Assembly: GCA_004557645.1 (NCBI GenBank)
Contig: SFGI01000018.1
Span: 1-43,367 of the forward strand
Source of the DNA: [Eubacterium] saphenum
GTDB lineage: Bacteria; Bacillota; Clostridia; Lachnospirales; Anaerotignaceae
Reading direction: 5' to 3'
Length of the DNA: 43,367 bases
The notes beneath the pieces were generated by a model. That model did no database searches, was not told the origin of the DNA, and was given only the letters and a program-made list of their open reading frames with translations. Shown piece by piece: positions 30,643 to 38,953 of this stretch; within the stretch, counting starts at the first letter, position 1, and every line of letters begins with the position of its first letter. Made by a program: the position numbers and the translations under genes.

Positions 30643-31044
30643 ATGAAAACAAAAATTGCGGTAACATACGAAAACGGTGAAGTGTTCCAGCATTTTGGAC
30701 ACACAAAAGAATTTAAATTCTACACAGTGGAAGATGGTAAGATCATCGATACACAGATCGTACCCACAATGGGCAGCGGCCACAGCCTGTTGGCAGATTT
30801 CCTGCTGCTGAATGGCGCAACAGTACTGATCTGCGGCGGCATTGGCGGCGGTGCAAAAGCAGCACTGGCGGCAAAAGGGATCGAACTGCGGGGTGGTGTC
30901 AGCGGAAATGCGGACGAAAAAGCCCAGGCCTATGTAGATGGCACACTGGAATTCAATGCTGCGGTGGAATGTACCCATCATCATGACCATGACCATGAAA
31001 ACTGCAGCGAGCATGATCATCATTGCGGTGGTCATTGTCACTGA
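30643..31044 (+). CDS. NifX/NifB-C-terminal-like metal cofactor protein with His-rich tail
   Basis: The 133-residue protein has the dinitrogenase iron-molybdenum cofactor domain (KIAVTYENGEVFQHFGHTKEF, then LICGGIGGGAKAALAAKGIEL, residues 3-105). These small proteins bind iron-sulfur or Fe-Mo-type clusters. The last 25 residues are a His/Asp/Cys-rich tail (HHHDHDHENCSEHDHHCGGHCH) that could chelate nickel, zinc or iron. No nif genes are in the window, so a nitrogenase role is unlikely; storage or delivery of a metal to an anaerobic enzyme is more plausible. ATG 30643 has GAAGGAG upstream. Confidence 0.88.
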   Translation: MKTKIAVTYENGEVFQHFGHTKEFKFYTVEDGKIIDTQIVPTMGSGHSLLADFLLLNGATVLICGGIGGGAKAALAAKGIELRGGVSGNADEKAQAYVDGTLEFNAAVECTHHHDHDHENCSEHDHHCGGHCH

Positions 31045-31061
31045 CTGGCGGACAAATTTGA

Positions 31062-31092
31062 GGAGCGATGCAAAGCATCGCTTCTTTTTTTT
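31062..31092 (+). terminator. Terminator of the DUF134-Mrp-NifX operon
   Basis: AGCGATGC (31064-31071) pairs with GCATCGCT (31075-31082), extended by a G-T and a G-C pair, followed by T8. Confidence 0.94.
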
Positions 31093-31849
31093 GAAAAGAA
31101 AAGGAATCGTTCAGGAAAATATCTAAATAGATGTTTTATTTTATTAAAATAGATTTTTAAGTGTTGAAATATTAGATTTATATTTTTAAAAAGCATGGCG
31201 TTTATTCTAGTATGAAATGAGAAATATGAAAAGAGATTTCCTTTTTTTGACAAATATGAAAGATATAGGTTGAAAATAAAGGGGAAAAATTTTTGAATGA
31301 ATGGAGATATCCCTAGATATAAATGGGAAAAACTGTAAGTACAGTTTTATAATGGAAATAAAATCGGTAGGGATATTGCACAATTTCAAAATGGAAGAAA
31401 TTGTATGAAAGTGTGTGATTTAAAAAATGTTCCGTTCGGGAGTGAAATGAGTTATTTTTTGTACTTCCTGTTATAAAAAAAGTGTTAAGATTCCGTGTAT
31501 TTCGTTCAAATTATCTCTTTTCGCACAAATTTTAGTTGCTGGATTCCTTCGACTGAATCAACAAAAATGTTGCAAAAATAAATAAAAATATATGATTAAA
31601 ATATGCAGTTTAACTAAAAAACGAAAAGGTGGCATGCGAACTACTATAAAAAAGTACTTGTTTTTTCCTGGAAATCAGGTAAAATAATAACAGGTAAATG
31701 AATCTGATTGGGTTTTCTTCAAAATCTTCTGAAAAAAACTTTTCTCATTTTTTCGTGGGTATGGGAATGATTTTTCAATGTTTTTGAGGGAAGGACATGA
31801 AGGTTCAGCCGCGTAATTATCTATTCATATTCTTGGGAGGGAATAATAA
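31093..31849 (+). other. AT-rich non-coding region upstream of agcS
   Basis: I see no credible gene in about 750 bases of strongly AT-rich DNA. A nested inverted repeat lies at 31307-31376: outer arms ATATCCCTA (31307-31315) and TAGGGATAT (31368-31376), inner 9-bp palindrome AAAACTGTA...TACAGTTTT (31329-31348). A candidate promoter for agcS is TTGTTT (31658-31663), 16 bp, TAAAAT (31680-31685), leaving a leader of about 150 nt. A lone TTGACA at 31247 has no matching -10. Confidence 0.6.
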
Positions 31850-33244
31850 ATGGAATCTTTTAACAATTTTGTAACTGCGGCAAATGGCATCCTGTGGGGG
31901 CCCATTATGCTGGTTCTGCTGGTTGGTACACACATTTTCCTGTCCATCAGAACAAAATGTATCCAGAGAAAAACTTTCACTGGTATTAAACTGTCTGTTA
32001 CACCCGATAAAGAAGCTTCCGGTGATATCGGCGGTTTCGCAGCGCTGGCAACAGCTCTGGCTGCTACAATCGGTACTGGTAACATCGTAGGTGTTGCTAC
32101 AGCCATCGGCACAGGCGGCCCTGGTGCTGTATTCTGGATGTGGATGACAGGTCTGCTGGGTATGGCAACAAAATATTCCGAAGGTCTGCTGGCTGTTAAA
32201 TTCCGTGTAAAAGCAGCTGACGGTTCTTACATTGGTGGTCCTATGTACGCTCTGGAAAGAGGTCTGGGTCAGAAATGGCTGGGCGTTCTGTTCGCAATCT
32301 TCACAGGTTTCGCTGGCTTCGGTCTGGGTAACATGGTACAGGGTAACTCTATCGCAGAATCCTGCCTGGGCACATTTGGTATCCCTAAATTTGCTACAGC
32401 AGCAGTTCTGACAGTTCTGACAGGTCTGGTTATCCTGGGTGGTGTAAAATCCATCTCCAAAGTATGTGAAAAACTGATCCCCTTCATGGCTGGTCTGTAC
32501 ATCTTGGGTTGTGTAATCATCTGCTTCATCAATGCAGCTTACATCCCCGCAGCATTCGGCGCAATCATCAAAGGCGCTTTCAACCCTGCAGCAGTAGGCG
32601 GCGGCTTCGTTGGTGCTACAATCGCAGCATGTATCCGTGCCGGCGTATCCCGTGGTCTGTTCACAAATGAATCTGGTCTGGGTTCCGCTCCTATCGTAGA
32701 CGCATGTGCAGCTACAAGAAACCCCTCCAGACAGGCTCTGATCTCCATGTCTGGTGTATTCTGGGATACAATCGTTGTATGTCTGCTGACAGGTCTGGTT
32801 CTGGTATCCTCTATCATCAAAGACCCCGCTGGTATGGATGGTCTGGTTGGTGCAAACCTGACAGCTGCAGCGTTCAATGAAATTCCCGTTGTTGGCCCTG
32901 CTGTTCTGACATTCGGTCTGATCACATTCGCATGGTCCACAATCCTTGGTTGGTCTTACTACGGCGAACGTGCATGGGTATATCTGGTAGGCGTTAAAGC
33001 AATCAAACCTTATCGTATTGCATGGACACTGGTAGTATTCGCTGGTTGTGTAGCTGCTCTGGAAGTAGTTTGGAACGTAGCTGATATGCTGAATGCATGT
33101 ATGATCATCCCCAACTTGGTTGCTCTGATCGGTCTGTCTGGCGTAGTTGCATCCGAAACAAAGAAATATGTTTGGGACAAAGACGCAGAAATGGGCGGTC
33201 TGATGAAATGGATGGACGACGTTGCTCCTCAGCTGGACAAATAA
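31850..33244 (+). CDS. agcS: Sodium/alanine (AGCS family) symporter
   Basis: The 464-residue inner-membrane protein has about 11 hydrophobic helices and imports alanine or glycine with sodium or protons. Family motifs are LATALAATIGTGNIVGVATAI (residues about 66-86), GGPGAVFWMWMTGLLGMATKYSE, and RGLFTNESGLGSAPI in the middle. AAGKG-type loops are conserved. GGGAGGG is 9 bases upstream of ATG. Codon use is strongly biased like the ribosomal genes (Thr ACA, Leu CTG, Gly GGT/GGC), suggesting very high expression and perhaps alanine as a main nutrient. A long AT-rich region precedes it. Confidence 0.95.
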   Translation: MESFNNFVTAANGILWGPIMLVLLVGTHIFLSIRTKCIQRKTFTGIKLSVTPDKEASGDIGGFAALATALAATIGTGNIVGVATAIGTGGPGAVFWMWMTGLLGMATKYSEGLLAVKFRVKAADGSYIGGPMYALERGLGQKWLGVLFAIFTGFAGFGLGNMVQGNSIAESCLGTFGIPKFATAAVLTVLTGLVILGGVKSISKVCEKLIPFMAGLYILGCVIICFINAAYIPAAFGAIIKGAFNPAAVGGGFVGATIAACIRAGVSRGLFTNESGLGSAPIVDACAATRNPSRQALISMSGVFWDTIVVCLLTGLVLVSSIIKDPAGMDGLVGANLTAAAFNEIPVVGPAVLTFGLITFAWSTILGWSYYGERAWVYLVGVKAIKPYRIAWTLVVFAGCVAALEVVWNVADMLNACMIIPNLVALIGLSGVVASETKKYVWDKDAEMGGLMKWMDDVAPQLDK

Positions 33245-33277
33245 TCTATTCGAAGATCTATATGTTTTCCCACGATA

Positions 33278-33310
33278 AAAAGGGCGGTAGAAATACCGCC
33301 CTTTTCTTTT
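33278..33310 (+). terminator. Terminator of agcS
   Basis: Twelve-base-pair stem (33278-33289 with 33294-33305), GAAA loop, followed by CTTTT. Confidence 0.92.
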
Positions 33311-33362
33311 TATATCACAAAAACCATGGGCTAGCCCATGGCTTTTGTGATATAAAAAGAAA
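33303..33362. repeat. 60-bp near-perfect palindrome
   Basis: The sequence is symmetrical about 33332/33333 over 30 bases per arm, with one mismatch (33323 against 33342). The centre is CCATGGGCTAGCCCATGG and the outer arms contain TATATCACAAAA. It abuts the agcS terminator and the tRNA terminator, so it may be a further bidirectional terminator or the relic of a palindromic repeat element. Confidence 0.92.
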
Positions 33363-33387
33363 ACCGCAAACCTTATGGTTTGCGGTT
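33360..33387 (-). terminator. Terminator of tRNA-Arg
   Basis: Perfect 12-bp stem (33360-33371 with 33376-33387) with a 4-base loop. On the minus strand it is followed by a T-rich run (TTTTCTTTTT) formed by the arm of the palindrome. Confidence 0.87.
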
Positions 33388-33391
33388 TATT

Positions 33392-33465
<74 letters not shown>

Positions 33466-33488
33466 CATATTCATTTGGCACAGGAACT

Positions 33489-33517
33489 ATCATACAATAT
33501 GGAAAAGGTTTTGTCAA
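33489..33517 (-). promoter_or_regulatory. Sigma-A promoter of tRNA-Arg
   Basis: On the minus strand TTGACA (33512-33517), 17 bp, TATGAT (33489-33494), placed about 25 bases before the mature tRNA. Confidence 0.93.
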
Positions 33518-33540
33518 GCACTTTTTCGAAAAGTTTTTAA

Positions 33541-33568
33541 AAAAATAGCGGAGCACGGCAGGCTCCGC
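33541..33568 (-). terminator. Terminator of the glycosyltransferase gene
   Basis: GCGGAGC (33548-33554) pairs with GCTCCGC (33562-33568); on the minus strand TATTTTTTT follows. Confidence 0.88.
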
Positions 33569-33575
33569 CAAATAC

Positions 33576-34880
33576 TTATTCTTCTTTCGAAGCGGAAAGG
33601 AAAGATGCGGCCTTTTTTCGGGAACTGCGCACCAGCTTGTAGGGAAGCTTTGTGATGCCTTTGGCGGCTTTTACACCAATGACCAAAGGAATGGCAGGGG
33701 CGGCGATCCGTTTGGGTCGTTCGCCGTTTTCCAGAATATTTTCATAAAGCTGTTCCACGCTGTCTGCAAAAGCGTCAACGGAAAGACGATCCATAGCCTG
33801 TATGGAGGCTTGGGACAGGCGAGAGGATAATGCTTTATCGGTAAGGACGCGATAGAGCAGATCGGGCAGCTCTTCGTTGGATTCGAAAAGCATGCCTGTT
33901 TCGTTATCGGTGATGATATTTTCGATACATTCATCCTTTTTTGCTACGACGGGGATGCCCCCAGCCATGGCTTCTGCGAAGGTAAGGCCTTGCGTTTCGG
34001 AAACAGAGGCACTGCAAAATACATTGCCCAGCTGATAATATTTGCCGATCTCATCCCAAGGCTTGCCGCCGGTGAACATGACATGATCGCCGACGCCGAT
34101 GGATTCTGCGAATTTGCCCAGATTTTCGATTTCATTGCCTTCGCCTACAATGACCATTTTTAAATCAGGCAGTTTTTCGATGAGCTTGGGCAGGGCAGAG
34201 ATGACCACGTCGATGCTCTTTTCCTTGGCGATGCGGCCGATGGAGATGATGACGGGGGTATCCGCTTCCAATCCCAAAGATTTTCGCAGTTCCAAAATTT
34301 CCGCAGGGTCGAAGTTTTCCTTCCGAAAATGGGAAGTATTGATGCCCGTAGGAATGATGGAAATGGGCTTTGTGACACCATAGCTGGTGAGCAGCTGCTC
34401 TGTTTTTCTGGTAGGGGCGATGACGCCCATGGCTGCATTGCAGAATGCACTGCTGAAATCTCGTGCCATTCCCTGTGAAATGATATGACCGCCGCCGATA
34501 TAGTGGACGTAATCCTCATACATAGTATGATAGGTATGCACCATGGGGATACCTTCGGTGGTGGAGACCAGCTTGCCCAGAAAGCCCAGTGGAAATTCTG
34601 TCTGGGTATGGACGATATCCAATTCCAGTTTGGAGATCTTTTTCAGGATATGGGGCGGAAAAATGTAGCCCGCACGATAATCCCTTACGAAATAAACAGG
34701 AACACTGGGCAGACGGAAAATATCCTTTTCCTCCGGCTGACCTTCACAGCGAGGGTCGGAGGGGGTGAAGATATACACATTATGACCTCTTTCCCGCAGA
34801 GCGTTGGAGAGGGTTCGGATCGATGTTGCCACGCCATTGAGCTGTGGGAAATAAGTGTCGGAAAAAATACCGATATTCAT
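33576..34880 (-). CDS. Family 4 glycosyltransferase, probable diacylglycerol glucosyltransferase
   Basis: A 434-residue GT-B retaining glycosyltransferase. The N-terminal NIGIFSDTYFPQLNGVATSIRTL, the HTQTEFPLGFLG segment and the catalytic EX7E motif (SETQGLTFAEAMAGG) are typical of the group that transfers glucose from UDP-glucose to diacylglycerol, making membrane glycolipids or lipoteichoic-acid anchors. The basic C-terminal tail (KLPYKLVRSSRKKAASF) would suit membrane attachment. ATG 34880 has a GGAGG site; an upstream ATG adds 22 unconserved residues. Acceptor specificity is inferred from resemblance only. Confidence 0.88.
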   Translation of the reverse strand: MNIGIFSDTYFPQLNGVATSIRTLSNALRERGHNVYIFTPSDPRCEGQPEEKDIFRLPSVPVYFVRDYRAGYIFPPHILKKISKLELDIVHTQTEFPLGFLGKLVSTTEGIPMVHTYHTMYEDYVHYIGGGHIISQGMARDFSSAFCNAAMGVIAPTRKTEQLLTSYGVTKPISIIPTGINTSHFRKENFDPAEILELRKSLGLEADTPVIISIGRIAKEKSIDVVISALPKLIEKLPDLKMVIVGEGNEIENLGKFAESIGVGDHVMFTGGKPWDEIGKYYQLGNVFCSASVSETQGLTFAEAMAGGIPVVAKKDECIENIITDNETGMLFESNEELPDLLYRVLTDKALSSRLSQASIQAMDRLSVDAFADSVEQLYENILENGERPKRIAAPAIPLVIGVKAAKGITKLPYKLVRSSRKKAASFLSASKEE

Positions 34881-35054
34881 AAGAAACCTCCTGCAGGTTT
34901 TCCTGAAAGAAAGAGAAAACCCTTCATTTGGATAGATTGATTGCATTGCTTCTTCAATGCGTTTAATATTTTAATATACAAACAAAAATTTTACAACAAA
35001 GAATCTGTTAGGATTTTGGTAAGAATTTCTTAAGAAGCGGCAAGAACTGTTTTT

Positions 35055-35084
35055 TTGCTTTTCTATGATAAGATGTGATATACT
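35055..35084 (+). promoter_or_regulatory. Extended -10 promoter of the helicase gene
   Basis: TTGCTT (35055-35060), 18-bp spacer, TATACT (35079-35084) with an upstream TG (35076-35077). Confidence 0.75.
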
Positions 35085-35122
35085 GATTTCTTAGAGAAGT
35101 TGCTGAGAGGAGGGGAAGGACA

Positions 35123-36976
35123 GTGGGCAAGAAACTAAATGCAGCTCAGAAAGAGGCGGTCTGTCACGAAACAGGGCCCATGCTGGTATTGGCAGGGCCG
35201 GGCAGCGGGAAAACAACCGTATTGCTTTGCCGCATCCTGCGACTGCTGGAGAAAAAATTGGCAAGGCCAAGAGAAATTCTTGCGCTGACCTTTTCCAAAG
35301 CAGCGGCGGATGAGATGAAAGAGCGGTTTCAACGGGCAAAAGGCCCCGAGGGCGTTTCTTTTGGTACGTTCCACAGTGTTTTTTTTCGTATTTTGCGGAG
35401 CAAATATGGCTGGGGTGTGGAGCGGGTGTTCCAGGAAGAGGAAAGAAGGAATGTCCTGCGGCATATCATAGAAGAGGCAAAATGGGACATTCCTGATATA
35501 GAAGAATATATCTCTCAGTTTTTCTCTCAGCTTTCTTTGATGAACAGTGAATTGGAAAGTCCCAAGACCTTTGAACCCGCGGGAATGCCTGTGGAAGAAT
35601 TTCGCAAGCTGTACAACGCCTATGAAAGATATAAAGAGAGACACGAGAAACTGGATTTCGATGATATGCTGACCCTTTGCTATCAGCTTTTGAACGAGGA
35701 TGCAGAAGTGAGAGCCTATTGGCAGGGGAAATATAAATTCATTCTGGTGGATGAGTTTCAGGATGTGAATAAAGCCCAGTTCGAATGTCTGCGGATCTTG
35801 GCGGAAAAGCACCGGAATCTTTTCGTGGTAGGGGATGATGACCAGAGTATCTACGCCTTCCGTGGCGCAAGACCGGACTTCCTGCTGCATTTCCCGACCC
35901 TGTATCCTGATGCGAAAAAGGTAACACTGAATACCAATTACCGTTCTACAGAGCGGGTCATTTCCCTGGCGGAAAAGGTCATTGAAAACAACGAAACCAG
36001 ATTTGTGAAAAATATGAAGGGCATCGGCGAGGAAGGCGATAAGGTGACCTTCTTCCTGGCAGAGGATACGGCAAAGGAAGCAGAATGCATCGGAGAAAAG
36101 ATCGCCAAGCTGCTGGATGAGGGCGTACCCTTGACGGAGATCGCCGTCATTTATCGTACGAATCTGCAGGGCGGTGCCTTTGCCAGAGAATTGTATAAAC
36201 GGGGCATCCCCTACGACCTGCGGGACAACAGTGGGAACGTTTATGAGCATTGGGTGGCAAAGGATCTGCTGGCCTATCTGCTGCTGGCGGAAAATGAGGA
36301 ATCAGATGGTGGGCTGCGGCGTATTTTGAATAAACCGAAGCGATATATCGGGAAAGACCTGCTGGCGGAAGCGGAGACAATGCCCTATAATCTGATGCGG
36401 AGTCTTTTTGTTTGCCCGTCCCTGAAGGGGTGGCAGGAAGAACATTTGGAAAACCTGCGGATCGACCTGAGCCATGTGCGGAAAAAATCGCCCTATGACG
36501 GCTTGAAATATGTCAGAAAAGTCATTGGATATGATGAATATCTGGAGGAATTTGCGGCATACAGGCGAACCAGTGCCCAAGTGCTGTGGGAGATCGCCGA
36601 TGAGATCATGGAAACGGCAAAGGATTGTGCCGATGTGACTATGTTCCGGCAGAGGCTGGAGGATCTGAGCCAGCAGATCAAAGAACAGACCCAGAAGAAA
36701 GGCCAGAAACGAAAGGGCGTTTCCCTGATGACCATGCATGGAGCAAAGGGGCTGGAGTTTCGGGCAGTATTTCTGCCTTCTTTGGTGGAAGGCGTGGTGC
36801 CCCATGAAAAAGGACTGGAAGAGATCGAAGAGGAACGGCGGCTGTTTTATGTGGCAATGACGAGGGCGGGCGAAAAGCTCTGTCTTTCTGCCATAAAGAA
36901 GCGATATGAAAAAGAAACGAAGCCTTCCCGCTTTCTGGCAGAAATGGGGTTGGATGCGGAGAAGTTTTTTACATAA
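35123..36976 (+). CDS. UvrD/PcrA-type superfamily 1 DNA helicase
   Basis: A 617-residue 3'-5' DNA helicase for repair or recombination intermediates. It begins LNAAQKEAVCHETGPMLVLAGPGSGKTT (Q motif, Walker A at 25-32). Next come FILVDEFQDVNKAQ (motif II), FVVGDDDQSIYAFRGARPDF (III), LNTNYRST (IV), VSLMTMHGAKGLEFRAVFLP (V) and EERRLFYVAMTRA (VI). All helicase motifs are intact. At 617 aa it is shorter than PcrA (about 730 aa), lacking the C-terminal RNA polymerase-interacting region. GTG 35123 with GAGGAGGGG upstream. Confidence 0.95.
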   Translation: MGKKLNAAQKEAVCHETGPMLVLAGPGSGKTTVLLCRILRLLEKKLARPREILALTFSKAAADEMKERFQRAKGPEGVSFGTFHSVFFRILRSKYGWGVERVFQEEERRNVLRHIIEEAKWDIPDIEEYISQFFSQLSLMNSELESPKTFEPAGMPVEEFRKLYNAYERYKERHEKLDFDDMLTLCYQLLNEDAEVRAYWQGKYKFILVDEFQDVNKAQFECLRILAEKHRNLFVVGDDDQSIYAFRGARPDFLLHFPTLYPDAKKVTLNTNYRSTERVISLAEKVIENNETRFVKNMKGIGEEGDKVTFFLAEDTAKEAECIGEKIAKLLDEGVPLTEIAVIYRTNLQGGAFARELYKRGIPYDLRDNSGNVYEHWVAKDLLAYLLLAENEESDGGLRRILNKPKRYIGKDLLAEAETMPYNLMRSLFVCPSLKGWQEEHLENLRIDLSHVRKKSPYDGLKYVRKVIGYDEYLEEFAAYRRTSAQVLWEIADEIMETAKDCADVTMFRQRLEDLSQQIKEQTQKKGQKRKGVSLMTMHGAKGLEFRAVFLPSLVEGVVPHEKGLEEIEEERRLFYVAMTRAGEKLCLSAIKKRYEKETKPSRFLAEMGLDAEKFFT

Positions 36977-37006
36977 AAAATAAGGATGGAAAGAAGGAAA
37001 AAGGAA

Positions 37007-37126
37007 ATGAAACCGGCTGATAAATATAAGATGAAAAAGAGAATATCTGCAGTGATCGCCATTATTCTGGCGGCGGCTATGGTGCTGAGCCTGATCGCAC
37101 CGTTCCTGCTCTATGGCATTTATTGA
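37007..37126 (+). CDS. Candidate 39-aa single-pass membrane peptide
   Basis: ATG to TGA encodes a basic N terminus (KPADKYKMKKRIS) and one hydrophobic helix (residues 14-37, AVIAIILAAAMVLSLIAPFLL), then a short GIY end. The start is 30 bases past the helicase stop with purine-rich AAGAAGGAAAAAGG upstream, so cotranslation with the helicase is possible. The arrangement of Lys/Arg before a clean membrane helix argues against chance. No function known. Confidence 0.6.
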   Translation: MKPADKYKMKKRISAVIAIILAAAMVLSLIAPFLLYGIY

Positions 37127-37215
37127 TTGATATAATATAGGAAGTGGTTTCCAGCAACTGGAATTTTACACAGAAAATCGTAACAAAAATGTAAGGATTT
37201 TTCGATGAATTAGTC

Positions 37216-37244
37216 TTGTATTTTATATTATATTTCGTTATGAT
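37216..37244 (+). promoter_or_regulatory. Promoter of the VanW/G5 gene
   Basis: TTGTAT (37216-37221), 17-bp spacer, TATGAT (37239-37244). Confidence 0.75.
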
Positions 37245-37338
37245 AAGTGAAACTACGTTATTTTGACAGGAATGGTTGGAATTTGTAGAAAAATTGCTTC
37301 GATAAGGGGCGAAAAGAAAGCGCAAGGGGGCGAAAAGT

Positions 37339-38862
37339 TTGGAACAGGAAAGGAAGAGACCGAGACAGCAGAAGCATCAGAAGCGTCAGAAGCAGCAAAA
37401 GAAAAAAGGCGATGGAAATAAAAAGCCTTTGGTGATCGCTGTAGTTGTGGTTTTGATCGCAGTTGTAGCTGTTTTTGGGTATCATCAGGTACAGAAAGCC
37501 AAAGTAAGAGATTTGCTGGCGGCGGAAGGCATTTATCAGGGTATCACCATCAACGGAGAAGATGTGGCAGGCCTGAGCGAGGAGGAAGCTGTTGCGAAGC
37601 TTCACGATAAATATAAAGAAGAGATCGTTGGACAGATCCTGACGCTGCAGTATGGCGAGGAAGAGGAAGAACAGAAATGGGAGATTCCCTTTGAGGACAT
37701 CGGCGCAGGCTATGATGTGGAAGGCGCAGTCAAGCAGGCATATCTGACAGGCCGTGAAGGCACAGAGGAGGAACGCTTTGCAGTGGGTTCCGAATTGCTG
37801 AAAAACGGTATGGATATCGAACTGGTCTATGGATATGACGAGGAACTGCTGGATGCCAAGCTGACAGAGGTGGCGGAAGAATTCGACCAGGAAGCGGTAG
37901 ACAGTACGGTAATCAGAAAGAACGGCAAATTTATCATTTCCGATGAACAGACCGGCCTTGCCATGGATAAGGAAAAAACTGCAGAAAATGTGGCGAAAGT
38001 CATGGAAACACGGATGAGCGGCAAAGCGGATATCGTGGCAGAGGTGACAGAGCCTAAGGTGACAGCAGAGGATAACTCCCATGTGACAGACCTGATCGGT
38101 ACATATTATACGACTTATACAAACAGTGATAAAAACAGAAATAACAACCTTGCCGTTGGCTGCAATTATATCAATGGTACAGTTGTTGCGCCGGGCGAAG
38201 TTTTTTCCGCTAATGCGAACCTGGGCAGCCAGACAGCGGCAGGCGGCTATAAGAATGCCGGCGTATATGTCAATGGTAAGGTGGAACAGGGCATGGCCGG
38301 CGGCGTATGCCAGGTAACGTCTACGCTGTATAACGCAGCGATTCTGGCAGAACTGGATATCGTGGAACGTTCTCCCCACTCCATGACGGTAGGGTATGTG
38401 CCTCTGGGCAGAGATGCTGCCGTTGCGGGGACATACAAAGACCTGAAATTCAGGAATAATACAGAATATCCTATTATGATCGAAGCTTACGCCAGCGGCG
38501 GCAAGCTGGTCATGAATATTTATGGTCATGAAGTGCATAGCTCCAGCAGAAAAGTAGAATTTGAAACGGTTTACGAAGGAACCATCGATAAACCTGCTGA
38601 GATCGTGACAAAAGACCCCGAAATGCCGGAAGGCGAAAGAAAAGTGACTTCCAAGGGCAGAACCGGCTGTAAGGTCAGCGTACGCAAAAAGGTTTACGAA
38701 GGCGGCAAGCTCATCAGCAACGAATGGTTCAGCAGCAGCTCTTATCGTGCGGCGGCAGACGAAGTGACAGTGGGTACAAAGAAACCGGAAACGACTGCAC
38801 CGGAAACGGCAGGAACAACGGATGCATCTGCAAATACAGGTGAAAACTTTGGTATCCAGTAA
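37339..38862 (+). CDS. Membrane-anchored VanW/G5-domain cell-envelope protein (YoaR-like)
   Basis: The 507-residue protein has a very basic cytosolic N terminus (residues 1-30), one membrane helix (30-47), and an external PG_binding_4-like domain (about 60-240). The VanW domain (about 255-395) has LIGTYYTTYTNSDKNRNNNLAVGCNYINGTVVAPGEVFS and MAGGVCQVTSTLYNAAILAEL. A G5 domain follows (about 400-475), then a Thr/Pro/Ala-rich tail. VanW proteins are found in glycopeptide-resistance clusters, but most copies, like this one, are envelope proteins of unknown precise role. TTG 37339 is preceded by AAGGGGGCG. No van genes are adjacent. Confidence 0.9.
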   Translation: MEQERKRPRQQKHQKRQKQQKKKGDGNKKPLVIAVVVVLIAVVAVFGYHQVQKAKVRDLLAAEGIYQGITINGEDVAGLSEEEAVAKLHDKYKEEIVGQILTLQYGEEEEEQKWEIPFEDIGAGYDVEGAVKQAYLTGREGTEEERFAVGSELLKNGMDIELVYGYDEELLDAKLTEVAEEFDQEAVDSTVIRKNGKFIISDEQTGLAMDKEKTAENVAKVMETRMSGKADIVAEVTEPKVTAEDNSHVTDLIGTYYTTYTNSDKNRNNNLAVGCNYINGTVVAPGEVFSANANLGSQTAAGGYKNAGVYVNGKVEQGMAGGVCQVTSTLYNAAILAELDIVERSPHSMTVGYVPLGRDAAVAGTYKDLKFRNNTEYPIMIEAYASGGKLVMNIYGHEVHSSSRKVEFETVYEGTIDKPAEIVTKDPEMPEGERKVTSKGRTGCKVSVRKKVYEGGKLISNEWFSSSSYRAAADEVTVGTKKPETTAPETAGTTDASANTGENFGIQ

Positions 38863-38881
38863 TAGAAAATAGAAATTTGGA

Positions 38882-38934
38882 AGCCTCTGTCGGGAGACAG
38901 CATGACAGATGTCATGCTCCCGCAGGGGCTTTTT
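38882..38934 (+). terminator. Long terminator hairpin after the VanW/G5 gene
   Basis: Outer stem AGCCTCTG/CAGGGGCT (38882-38889 with 38923-38930), inner 9-bp stem AGCATGACA/TGTCATGCT, followed by T5. Confidence 0.9.
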
Positions 38935-38953
38935 GCAAAGGAAAGGATGAAAA

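Noticed and set aside
31241..31275. TTGACA at 31247 as a second promoter upstream of agcS
   Set aside because: No acceptable -10 at 16-18 bp.
37339..38862. Vancomycin resistance locus because of the VanW domain
   Set aside because: No vanH, vanA/B, vanX, vanR or vanS partners adjoin it; G5 and PG-binding domains point to a general envelope protein.
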